A stretch of DNA of 64,000 nucleotides, taken from NCBI GenBank assembly GCA_025738555.1, contig JAOVFP010000003.1:6572001-6636000 (forward strand), in the 5' to 3' direction. The stretch comes from Cyathus striatus. Lineage: Eukaryota > Basidiomycota > Agaricomycetes > Agaricales > Nidulariaceae. Positions 23,140-33,570 of this stretch are shown here, piece after piece (the stretch's first letter is position 1; every line of letters starts with the position of its first letter). Both the position numbers and the translations under genes were made by a program. A model generated the notes under the pieces. It worked only from the letters and a program-made list of their open reading frames with translations, searched no databases and was not told where the DNA came from.

Positions 23140-24210
23140 TAAAGTACCTAGTTTAGCGCAACGTAGTGTAAATGTAAATATTAATAATAAAACTCACACC
23201 ACGTATGCTCACTAAGAAAGTGCTTGGTGGGTAAGACTCGGATGCAAGGTGCTTCCGGGCGAAGTAAAGTAATAGAAAGGGTGTCGAAAACCGACGTTCG
23301 AGAGGGAGTGCACACTTAGCGAATGCTTTGATGCGCGTTTTGATGCGCGTTCCTTAATCTCGGACTTAACACGGCCTTATGACTTCACACTTCGCGTTGC
23401 ACTTAGAATCTCAAAGCTCACACAAATACTAAAGCACGATGCTAGATGGTATTTCCCGGGGCACAGGAGACTGCCCTCATACTACTCTACTCTACCTATT
23501 AAATATCATACAGAACTACGGCTAGAGAAACTATATAGTTGATACAAATACAGTAATTTACACATTAGCTAAGCAGTAAGGTAGACGTTTAGACCAGATA
23601 CCGGCGTCTGGGATGGACCGGAGTAAATCACAGATACACAAACATACGAGCGCCAAGAATGTGTCCATATGGGAAGATAGTGAAGGACAATAAATTGTCC
23701 TGCAGGAAGAACACTCCATACGGAGGCGTGATGCCGCGCACTTTGACGTGTGGAATGGGAACCGCTGAATAAGCCTGCCGGGAATGCCGGATCTCAGGCA
23801 TAGGCTAGGCGCCTATGGCGTGCTGATGCACAGCGCTGGTACAGCGTGGTTAGATAGCAGCAACTGCCGTGGGTCTAGTGCTCATGCCTTTTCCTATGAC
23901 GCAATAACATAGCTTCGATATCCTATTATTAGAATAGACGCACGCTTAGTTCGATCTCCGGCCTTACTGGTAATTACTTCCCACCGATGTCGAGAATAAA
24001 CTCTGACCTCAGTGTTTCTATTCTTAGACGCTTTCCTACTTAGGCTAGTTATGTCCCTTATTAGCGCGAATCGTTCCCACGCTAGCTAACGGTCCGGGAC
24101 CTCTACCTTAGCTACTAATTACAACCCAGATATATTGTACCGTTTGTAAGTAGCGCGTAGAATATAGAAATAATGTTTTTATAGTAGGTAGAAGTACGCT
24201 AGGCGTATTA
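23140..24210 (-). repeat. 3' LTR of the 13.6-kb element, 1071 bp
   Basis: Plus strand reads from TAAAGTACC to GGCGTATTA. In the element's sense it starts TAATACGCC and ends GGTACTTTA, not TG..CA. The ends are fixed by the polypurine tract on one side, the target duplication on the other and the identical ends of the partner LTR. Confidence 0.9.
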
Positions 24211-24223
24211 TCTCCCCCCAACC
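24211..24223 (-). other. Polypurine tract of the 13.6-kb element
   Basis: Minus strand reads GGTTGGGGGGAGA immediately before the 3' LTR start TAATACG. Confidence 0.8.
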
Positions 24224-24499
24224 AATAAATGACTGTTCTCAGTCACCGTTCCTTTGAGTACGATCGCCGTTCACACACCTCTAAAAACCTAATATGAAGT
24301 CCCTGCCTTATGTTTATCTCGTATGGAAACCCGAGCTTAACTTATGACTCCAACAAACAAAACGGTGCTTGTCTTATCGCCGACACCGTGCTCCTATTTA
24401 ATCTACTGTTATCTCGTGGCTCCTCTTTTTCTCAAACATCTCTCGTTTGTTTACCCCCCTGCTTTTACTATTACTCTGCTTATCCACTTTTCTCGCGAT

Positions 24500-26329
24500 A
24501 TGTCTGCCTTCAAAATCTCGCCCGAAGACATGGCTTGGTGCCAAGAAATTGCTGCAAAGGCGGCTAATGAAGCAGCAACAAACGCCCTGGCGGAGGCAAT
24601 TGCCGAGGTACAGCAACGTGCGGAGGAGGAGGCGCGTCGGGTTGAAGCTGAGGAAGCTGAGGCAGCAAGGCGGGCTGAAGAAGAGAAGGCTAAGAGGGTT
24701 GCCGAGGCGGAAGAAACAGCGAGGCGCGCTGAAGAAGAAGCCGAAGCGCGTCGGGCTGAAGCTGAGGAAGAAGCTGAGGCTACTAGGCGAGCCAACGCCG
24801 CTGCTGTTGCTGCCTCCCTTTTCCCTGCCATAGATTTCCCCATGGCCACTCCTGAAGATCCTGTGCTTCCTTTCTCAACCTTGGACGCCTCCACCGCCCC
24901 TCCTTCCCCTGTTCCTGGAGAGGAAGATGAACTTATTGGTACATTCCTCCTAAATTTTCTCATATTCTTGCTAAATACTTTTATTTTTAGAAGAGACTAT
25001 TCCCCCTAAGCTCGATCTTTTCACCATCGCCGCTGGTAAACGCAAGGCCGCTCCTAAACCCCCTACTACTTTTGCTCCAGCTTCCAAGCGCCGCAAGATT
25101 CCTGGTGGGGTAGAGATTAACGTTCCCTTAGAACAAATTATTCCCCTGCCTGAACGTGCGTTTCTCTTTTATTTTTATTTTTATTTTTATTTTCTGACGT
25201 GCTTGCTTAGCCTCCACTCCTTCTATCGCTGCTAGCGAGCCAGAGCCTGTTTCTGCTTCTGGCTACCACCTTCGTGATCGCTCCACTACGGCCGCTCCAG
25301 GTTCTATTTCCCGGTATACTCGATCTCCTGAAGTCGCTATCATGGACCCAGCTAAAGCTAAGGCCTCCAAGTCTTCCAAGGCCTCGAAGGCCTCGTCCAA
25401 AACTACTGGTACGAAGACGGTCAAGCGTACCCCTGAGGAAATGCCTCAGTTGGTCTCGAACGAGCCAATCAATGTTGAGCTCTTGAAGAAGAACCTCTTG
25501 GAGCTGCTCCAGCACTTTGGTGCTCATGCCTGTACTAACTGCATCTCTCAAGGCCGGGAATGTGTTTTTCGTGGATTCGGACTCAAATGCGGTGCTTGCG
25601 CTTCCGTTTCTACTTCTCATTGTACCTTCTCGGTTCCTTCCCCCAACACCGAGTTCGCCTTGTCTATTGCTCATTGCGTTGGAGATTCCTCTATCCTTGG
25701 TACGTATTCCTCTTTTTCCTTCTTTTCATTCACTAACTCCTTTTTTGGTTGCAGGTCTAAACCATGCGTGTCGTGCCCTCGATGTTAGTCATACTCGCGC
25801 TTATCGCGCTTCGCTAGCTGCTGAGTTAGAACAAGTGGAGTATGCTCAAAATTGCATTGCTGTGGTTCGTCGGTTGGAAGATATTGCCTTCCTTCATTCT
25901 TTCGACCACTTGCATGCCGTTCATGGCATTTCCCCTGACTTCACTCCTGACAACATTGACAACCTTAGGGAACTGGCTACCGCTCTCGATCCTTGGCTCC
26001 CGAACCGTAGAGATTTCCTTTCTCTCGAGACCGCCTTGGAATGTGCATTCACACTTCATACTTTCAACTTGCGCGCCACTTCTACTGAGGAAATTGCCAA
26101 ATTTCCTAATGCTAAAGAGACCGTTGCGATCCGGGACTTTTCCCGTTCCCTGCGTGCTCGCAACCTTAGCGAATTGGGTGGACTCTTTACTAACCGCCAG
26201 TTGTACCCTTTGTCCCTTGAGGACCATTCCAGCGACACTCCTGGTCCTTCCGGATCCTCTTCTATTAGGGCTACGCGTGAGGGAAATACTGAGCACAAGG
26301 TTGATTTAGATAAGGAGGATGTAGTTTAG
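24500..26329 (+). CDS. Antisense cargo gene 1: coiled coil plus Zn2Cys6-like cluster
   Basis: Four exons (24500-24938, 24991-25155, 25211-25699, 25755-26329) join without a stop into 555 codons; the introns are 52, 55 and 55 nt with GT..AG ends and correct phases. From MSAFKISPEDMAW the protein has an Ala/Glu/Arg coiled coil (about residues 15-110), a Pro-rich acidic linker and a Lys/Arg-rich patch (AAGKRKAAPK). A cluster CTNC-x6-C-x8-C-x2-C-x7-C follows, then a helical C-terminal half ending in an acidic tail. The Cys spacing fits the fungal Zn2Cys6 pattern but lacks its basic loop, so DNA binding is only a possibility. A TATTTAAT lies about 107 bases before the ATG. The gene sits wholly inside the retrotransposon, opposite to gag-pol. 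I do not know its function; an element-encoded regulator or nuclear factor is a guess. Confidence 0.75.
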
Positions 26330-26999
26330 TTGCTGTGTAGCTTTTATGGACATTCTGAACATTCGCATGCTTGTACTTGCCCTTATTATGGGTTTCATAA
26401 AATAAAATTGCTGTTTTCTTGGTCTTACTTGTGTGGTTTTTAAGCCATAAGTGTTTCTCAAGAATTAGCGAACTGCTATTTTATGAATTAGTCGTTGTTC
26501 AACGACAGTCTGAGTGCTTGAAGTCATAGTGATGCGCATATTTGATGCGTGATGCGTCTCGTCTGCCGAGTGATGCCGAAATTAAAGATCTCATCTCGGA
26601 GTTATAGTGGACTTTCCATATACATCCGCGTAGATTATGCACGCGTTGTGATTGACTTCATCACTATTTTTCTAAACTCGTTGCGCCTAGCGTACTGCTC
26701 ATGCGATTTTCAAAATTTCAGCTCCGTGCGCCTACTCTCTCCCCCCCTCCAACAATAAAAGCCGTCCTCGGCGTACTTGCCGGGCAATGTGCTAGCTATC
26801 AGAAGTCATGAACAGTGTGATACACGTTTTGTCTAGACACTGATCCCAATTTTAGTAATTAGCTTATGTCTTCTTTCGCGTATAGCTCGCTGTTGGATGG
26901 TATAAAACCCTGTAGTTTCCTCGCTAGTCTTCAGCATTCCTGCTACCGTTCTCTTCCTTTTCACTTCCCGCTTTTCCACTCTACTTTTTTGTCACCATA
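26330..26999. other. Intergenic region between the two antisense genes, with promoter of gene 2
   Basis: AT-rich 3' flank of gene 1 (AATAAAATT at 26400-26408 is a possible polyadenylation signal), no open frame of weight, then the TATA box of the next gene at 26901. Confidence 0.5.
26901..26907 (+). promoter_or_regulatory. TATA box of antisense gene 2
   Basis: GGTATAAAACCC at 26899-26910, 99 bases before the ATG at 27000, followed by a CT-rich leader as is common in basidiomycete promoters. Confidence 0.6.
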
Positions 27000-28305
27000 A
27001 TGGCCGACAATTTCCCATCTGAAGCCGCATTTCTTGACGCCGCTCGTGGTTTACGCACGAAGACGGGGCACTGGCAAGCCCAGCGCGACACGATGTCTAG
27101 CGTCCAACTTCGAACTGAGTTGCGTAAGGAGGCCGCTACGCTTGTAAGTGTTTGCTTAACTATTGTACCGGTTGCTAGCTAATTGCCCCTCTTTTCTAGG
27201 AAATGCTATTAGAGTATGCCGAGGTTTTCCCTGCCATGCTCGAACACTCCGTCGTTGAGGAGGTCGTGAGAAAGACCCGTTCGCTCTATATTTTTCTCGA
27301 GAACCGGTACAAATTGGCGAAGCCGGCGGGCCTCTTTGCTCTCCTTGAGCAGGCTTGGGCTGTAATTGAGCCAAGGGTCCATGCTGCTGAGGCTATTGCC
27401 GCCATTCTCATTCCCGACATCATTCCTGCTCCAACTGCGCCACCTGCGACACCTGTTACCTCTCGTCGTCCCGTAAGTTATCCTAGCTAATACTTTTGTA
27501 TTTTATTAACCAAGATCTCCTTAGATTTCCAGCAAGGGTTCCGACGTTGTTGCCGATGCGGATGATGATAAGGGTATGCACGTGACCAGTACGACTTCTC
27601 CAACTTCCTCTGTCATTGACGCTGAGGTATCGTAGCTCGACTTTCTACGTGACAGAAGCATACTAACCCTCGTGTTCGTAACTTAACTAAGCGCTTCAAT
27701 GCCATGGAGGTTGATGACAAGGCCAAAGCGTCCGTGAGTTATTATTAAATTTTCTTATCTAATGAAATTTTAATTTAATAACTCCAGTCTTCTACTCGCC
27801 CGGAGACGGTGAAGTTATCTTTCGACGCGATCCCCAATCTTGATCGCAATAGTCCCGCTTATCGTCAAGCTGAGCACCTTCGTAAAGGGAAGCATCCCAA
27901 AACTGACAAAGATGAGGGTTCTCGCAAGCGCCCTCGCTTGGTGCTTCCTCTTCCTCGTACGTATCCGTTTTTTACTTAGCTTATCCATTTCTAACCACTT
28001 TACTGTCCTTAGGTACCCCCTCCGAGTGTCTTACTTTTGCTCGGTCCGTGATGGACCACCTGCTGAGCCTAAATAGGATTGATCAGGTGCCCGTGCCTTC
28101 CCATTTGATGGGGATGCACCGGGCCGAGACTCTGATGTGCACGGCTCAAAGCATTCAGCAGCTTTACAAGACCTTCATTGACACCAACGCAGACATCGAG
28201 AGATACCTTTGGTACTCTGACACTCGTGGTTCCTCTGGTAAGCTTTGACTCCTGTTATCTATTTATAAATCACTAGTAACTTCTATTGATTTATTTATAG
28301 ATTAA
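27000..28305 (+). CDS. Antisense cargo gene 2, seven exons, about 319 codons
   Basis: Exons 27000-27143, 27200-27472, 27525-27626, 27692-27733, 27788-27956, 28013-28237 and 28301-28305 join in frame and end with TAA. Introns are 52-65 nt. Intron 3 could instead end at 27655 (29 nt), which also stays open, but a TACTAAC branch-site-like word at 27661 favours 27691. The start MADNFPSEAAFLDAARGL leads into two helical blocks (LLEYAEVFPAMLEHSVVEEV; LFALLEQAWAVIEPRVHAAEA), a Pro/Thr-rich linker and a basic patch (EGSRKRPRL). The C-terminus contains SVMDHLLSLNRIDQVPVP and ends in an acidic SDTRGSSD. No domain is recognised. It lies between antisense gene 1 and the 3' end of pol, and faces pol tail to tail. 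Confidence 0.7.
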
Positions 28306-28474
28306 GTTGTACCTGTGACTAGCTAAGGGACTTAGACGCGAATAGGGACTGTTATGGGCGAGGACACTGTATGGTAACGGTAGAATAGGCTTGTAGCACG
28401 ATTCCCGCACATGTAGCATCCCCCCCTCGAACTTTTTAAATGATATTTGTGATTATGCCGCGCTCTTTCCTTTG

Positions 28475-31400
28475 TTAATCTGAGTCTTCCGAGTTTGGTA
28501 TAACCTCATCAAATATATCCGGTCCCATTTCGCTAGAAGATTCGCTTTCACGCGCTTTCAGACAGATTTTTCGGAAATGTAAGTCCTCCTGAATTTTAGA
28601 TGGTGTTTCGTCTTCTTCTTCAGATAACATGGTTTCCAAAAGTTCGGGTGTCAACCCAATTAACTTTTGTACTTCCTCTGAGAACTCTATTCTTTTCCTA
28701 GCTAGATACGGTATTACTCGTAATCTAGCTACCTTATTTTGTAATATCGCCCCATTCATTTCACAGAGAATATAACTACCCCCTTTTGAACGTGATACCA
28801 CAACATAAGGTCCGTTGTACCTGACTTGATTCTTCAAATTCGAAAGCTTCCCTATTTTTGGACTTCATACAAGCACAAGATCTCCTGGACTAAAGATCCA
28901 TTCCTTGACTTTGTGTTGCACATCTTGTTCCATCTTAGCTAATCGCCTTATCTTTTCCTTAGTTACCCTATTCCTCATATCTTTGACATGTTGCGCATGT
29001 TTGGCTAAAGCCCTCGCTCGTAGACTAATTAAATCGCTTGTAGACATAAGTCCATCCGGCGCTGGTATAAACCAGGTGGCTTCTTGCAAATCCAAAGGTA
29101 ACACCGGGTGTTGTCCAGTAATTATAAAATACGGAGAACAACCAAACCGTTTCCTAGCGGTCATACGATCGGCCCATAGAACATGCGGCAAAAACCAGTA
29201 CCATTTAGATAAATCTGGTTCTGAACTTTTTACAAGCATCTGTCGCAGATCCCAATGGGGTCGTTCGATCGTTCCATTAGCTCTCGAGTTATAAGGGGAT
29301 ATGGATATACCAGTTATATTGTATTTTTCCCTTAACCACTTAACTGCTCGTAAGAACGCGGTTCCGTTATCCGTCACTATTTTCTGAATACACCCCCATC
29401 TACATATGATGTCTTCAAACAGCCATTCTCCAATAGCGCATGCGTTTTCGTTTCTGATTGCTTTAGCTTCTGCCCATGATGACAAAGCACAGCGACCGTG
29501 AACAATATACTTACACTGATTAGATTTATTTGTAGACATGTTTAATACATCGGTATGTAATATTTGAAAGATCGACGGTGTTTCTGTAAGGACAGGCATT
29601 GTCTCAAACAATTGTTTCTGTCGTTTCTGACAAATATGACAGGTAGCTATGTACCATTGTACATCGTTAGAGACCTGCGGCCACCAAAATCTATGTGTTA
29701 ATAGTTCTGTAGTCGCAAATACCCCTCGATGCCCTAAAGTATCATGTGCCGCCTTCATCATATACATGCGCTCTCCCTTTTCTACAAACAACTTATGTTG
29801 TCCTTCATCATCCTTGTAATACAACTTACCATTACGCAATAAAAACCTACTAGCTAACTCATAGTTTCGTTTGTCCTCCTTAGTCCACTCACTACTTTCA
29901 GACTTTGGATTTGCTAAGAGTTCGCGCATGCTTTCTATGCGTTGATCCATAAATCGCACTTGTTCCTTACAGTGATCTTCTGAATACGACACCCTTAGCT
30001 CAGGGTCATCTTTCAGGGTTGGGTCAGGTACTACTGGGACTTGTACGAATTGCTGCAGATATGTTCGCTGAGCCGGAGCACATTTATCAGAATTTATTAT
30101 CTGTTGTCTGATTTCCTGTTCTTTACGATATTCTTCCTTAGCCATATTTAGCTCATCCTTAAACGAATCAATGTCTTCAGCGATATCATACAGAAATCCT
30201 GTTCTATCGTCGATCTCATCATAAAATTCTTCAAGCTTCAATGGGTCAGGATCACCGTCTCTGGCTTTCATATATTGTATCGGCTTTTCATCGTCCTCAG
30301 ATTCATCCGTAAACACCCAGTCTGTTCGATCCCCCGGTACATACCTTCGCCTAGATAGACCATTCGGCCCAAATGTCTTTCCAGCTTTATGTACTAGCAT
30401 AAAGAAGAAATTTGTACGAATATAATCTACCCATCTATTTGTAGTGGCGTTTGGCATTCCCCCTGGATTATTCAACATCCCATGCAAATATTTCGCATCA
30501 GTTTCAACAACTAAATTACAACATCCTCGCAATAGGTACTGTTCTTCTTCCAAAACCATGCGTAACCCTAACAATTCTCGTTTTGGTTGTGAATAGCGAC
30601 TTTGACGTCTAGTTAAAGTCTTTGATCCAAAGCGAACGTACCAGATCTTGGAAGGATCTACTTCGTCCCTTTGATAGATCAACCAACCCGCGGCTATGTA
30701 AGATGTATCCACAGCTAGCACTAACGGTTGACTACTCTTATAATCCGGAGTCCGAATTGGTAAATAGTTCCACACAGCCTGTTTAAGATCGTCCATAGAC
30801 TTCTGTTCTAAATCTTCCCATTTGAATTCTATGTTCTTCTTTAATAATTCATAAAGAGGCGCGGCTAACTCAACGAACTTAGGAATATTTAAACGCGCTT
30901 GCACGGCGGTACCTAAGAAACCTCTAACCTCCGTTGTATTTCTACAGGGTCCCCAATTCATAACGGAATCAATCGTATGCTTAGTCGGCTTACGTCCTAG
31001 GTAAGAACATCTATGTCCTACCACTGTGAACTCATCCGCACATACAATCGATTTCTTTCTGGAGAAAGTTCCTCCCACATATCCCATACGCTGTAGGACT
31101 CTATTTACGCCTTGGAAATATTCCCAAATAAAGCGTCTGATTCCCGGATTCTCAGGAATCATTTCATAGGTTCCATCTGGTCTCTCATACCTTGTTTTTC
31201 CTCCCCTCATAGGCACATTGTCAATAAATGGCTTAGTGAACTCAGGGATTTCGTCTCTCAAGATATAAGTGACATCGTCATGGAAAATGGCTACTGAATT
31301 CGTCCATCCCATAGGTAAGGTAACTAATCTTAAAGCTCCAAATGGTGTTTGGAACATTGTAAGATCCCGCGATTCCTCATCCAATAACCTTTCATCATAT

Positions 31401-32335
31401 CCTACGTACAGATCTAAGATTCCCCCACAGGCACGCCCAGCGAAATGGTTAGCTAACTCCTCAGTTGCTGGCGGCAATCCCGAGTGCGCTATAGTTACTT
31501 TGTTTAGGGGTTCCAAACTATGTACTAGGCGAAGACTTTTCCCATCTTTCTTAATTACGCAAAACCACTTAGATCTATACGAAGAGTTCGATTGTTCATA
31601 TATACCACCGTCTAGCTTAGCTTTTATGATGGCGCAGACTTCGTCATGTATAGCTGGTGGAATAGGTATCGGTCTTTCTACCCATGGTACATGAGGTACA
31701 GTTGGTATTTTCACGGGGGGAAAATACTCCTCCTTAAACCGGCCCTTTTCTGATTCCTCCCATGCGAAAGCCATTTCGTGTTCCTTAAGCATCCAATGCA
31801 TTAGCTTACGTTCCTCTGGTAACATAAATTCCTCCGTATGTGCCTTATCGATATATTCTTTTCGTTCTTGAGTATATCTAATGCCCGGCTCATATTCTGG
31901 CGGCTTAGTTGGTAATTCTGGTAACGTAGCTAATGGATCTCCTATGATCTCACGCTTGATATAAAACTCCTTAGGGAGTTCCGCTAATACTGGTTTGACT
32001 TTCTTCGCAACAGGTTTATATTTCTTTCCGGCGAATACATGTCGTACCGACTTTTTCTTGGTGGGCACGGATTTCTTGACTATGTCATGGAAATTTACCA
32101 CCCATCCATCTCCTTCCTTTCCTTCGCCTAGTCGTTGATTTAAATGTATATTTAACAACTGCGAAGCTTTCTCTTCCTTAATTTCACTGTGCTGTACTTG
32201 AGCCTGCAAGTATGCGTAGGTTAACTCGTCTCCCTGGAAATTTTTGGTATTTTCTGGCATATACATACTATCTACTTTTAGCTTTCCAAATCCATCTTCT
32301 GACACCACTACTGCGAACTCTCCCTGATTTTTCAT
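28475..32335 (-). pseudogene. Pol: RT, RNase H and integrase, one in-frame TGA
   Basis: From the ATG at 32335 the frame runs to 28475 with a single TGA at 28865-28867. The order is RT, RNase H, integrase. RT shows SKWFCVIKKDGKSLRLVHSL, LYVGYDERLLDEESRDLTMF and QTPFGALRLVTLPMG, then PFIDNVP where the catalytic pair should read DD. RNase H has AVDTSYIAAGW, KRELLGL and VETDAKYL and ends GPNGLSRR. Integrase has an HHCC finger (HDTLGHRG ... CHICQKRQ) and the D,D,E residues in LHTDVLNM, VTDNGTAF and NGTIERPH. A GPY/F-type tail (RYNGPYVVV) follows the TGA. The TGA most likely replaces CGA, because the family usually has Arg after GDLVLV. The ATG overlaps the stop of pro (TGATG). Enzymatically this copy should be dead. 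Confidence 0.9.
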
Positions 32336-33570
32336 CAGCTCATCGAATCCCGAAAATGCGACTCCTCTTGAACTACTGTCCGGCGTTTACCTCTAGCGTG
32401 CGTGGGAATAACCGTGCGCGCTCCCGTTTCCGGAGACGTTAACGTTATTATAGTCCTTCCATCTGTAGAAGTAACTACATGACTAGCCGTGAGTACATCA
32501 AAAGGTCGTCCCAATAACATTTGGTACGGTGGTGACGGCAAAATATGAACTTGTAAGTACAGGGTTAGCTCACCCAAACTTAAGGGTACGTCTCTAGCTA
32601 ATCCACAGGTTTGTTCTAAACCCCCATTCGCGCTTTGCATAGTTAAGCACGCGTCTGGGTCCCATTGGAGTCCGCATTTCTCAGCTAATGTTCTGCTCAT
32701 AGTAACTATTTGCGAACCACTATCTAAAAGTGCATCTTCCACCAATGCGCCGTTTATCTTCCCTGAGATCGCCCTTAGCGCTTCCGTATCCCTTGCAACA
32801 AATACACGACGCGCTCTTTCTTCCAGAGAAAAAGTGTGCAGGTACTGCGTGATCGGGTCTGACACTACCCATCCTTTCTCACTTTTACTAATCAACGGTT
32901 TTGGAAGCTCATTATCTTCAACATAGATCCATTGAAGACTTGGTTTGCCTGGAGCCTCGTCATCCGTGACTTCTTCGATCCTAGCTGCAGGCCTCTCATT
33001 AGCTAACTTATATTTATCATACGCGCTATTCTTAGCTAGCGGCATACGTTTCGTAATAAGCTTCGCTTGTAACTCGTTCCTGACTGCCGGCGATAATTCT
33101 AAAATATCTTTCGGCGTCAACGTGATAGGCGCGTCTAAAATCTTATCAACTACGTCCTCAGGCTTCGCATCTGCCTCTACTTCCGCTCTCTGTCTGTAGG
33201 CAGGTTGCCTTTTTGGTAGCTCGTTCGCCGGTATCGGCAAGTGACCTGGACTTGGTTTTATGGGCTTTATAAATCTAAAGGGTAGCTCCGGCCCTAATAA
33301 ATTATCGTTCTCTAACTCAGACACTTTTTTATGGGTTTCAACTTTTTTAACTTTTTTCTGGGTTTTATTTATTTTCGTTCTTTTTAGTATATTTTCTTCC
33401 TCCTCACTATCTGATTCTGTATCCGCGAGCTCTCCTTCTTCTCGCTCTCTCTCCTCAAATCTTACTGCCTTTATTCTTGCACTGTCCTCCGGAGCACGCA
33501 TGACCTCAGGCTTTTCAAGAATGATTGGTTCGGGCTGCTGTACTTCCTTCCTCGAACCTCTCAGAAACCC
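32335..33570 (-). CDS. Pro: retropepsin-like aspartic protease, reached by -1 frameshift
   Basis: The frame is open from the end of gag (33570) to a TGA at 32335-32337; the first ATG is at 33501. After an acidic, Lys-rich linker the protease carries ALLDSGSQIVTMSRTLAE as its active-site loop, ANGGLEQTCGLARDVPL and the closing MLLGRPFDVL. It would cut the gag-pol polyprotein. It lies in the -1 frame relative to gag, with a slippery heptamer exactly at the gag stop, and its own stop overlaps the pol start. The first ATG has no obvious way of being reached in normal scanning, so frameshifting is the better explanation. Confidence 0.85.
   Translation of the reverse strand, partial: GFLRGSRKEVQQPEPIILEKPEVMRAPEDSARIKAVRFEEREREEGELADTESDSEEEENILKRTKINKTQKKVKKVETHKKVSELENDNLLGPELPFRFIKPIKPSPGHLPIPANELPKRQPAYRQRAEVEADAKPEDVVDKILDAPITLTPKDILELSPAVRNELQAKLITKRMPLAKNSAYDKYKLANERPAARIEEVTDDEAPGKPSLQWIYVEDNELPKPLISKSEKGWVVSDPITQYLHTFSLEERARRVFVARDTEALRAISGKINGALVEDALLDSGSQIVTMSRTLAEKCGLQWDPDACLTMQSANGGLEQTCGLARDVPLSLGELTLYLQVHILPSPPYQMLLGRPFDVLTASHVVTSTDGRTIITLTSPETGARTVIPTHARGKRRTVVQEESHFRDSMS

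Noticed and set aside
24398..26298. Minus-strand frames of 155-170 codons
   Set aside because: They overlap the spliced plus-strand gene, whose splice sites and phases are consistent; the minus frames show no gag-pol homology.
27627..27655. 29-nt intron in antisense gene 2
   Set aside because: It keeps the frame but is shorter than typical fungal introns; the 65-nt alternative has a TACTAAC branch-like word.
28905..31694. Plus-strand frames of up to 141 codons opposite pol
   Set aside because: Pol on the minus strand has clear RT, RNase H and integrase motifs; the opposite frames are by-products, unlike the spliced genes at 24500-28305.
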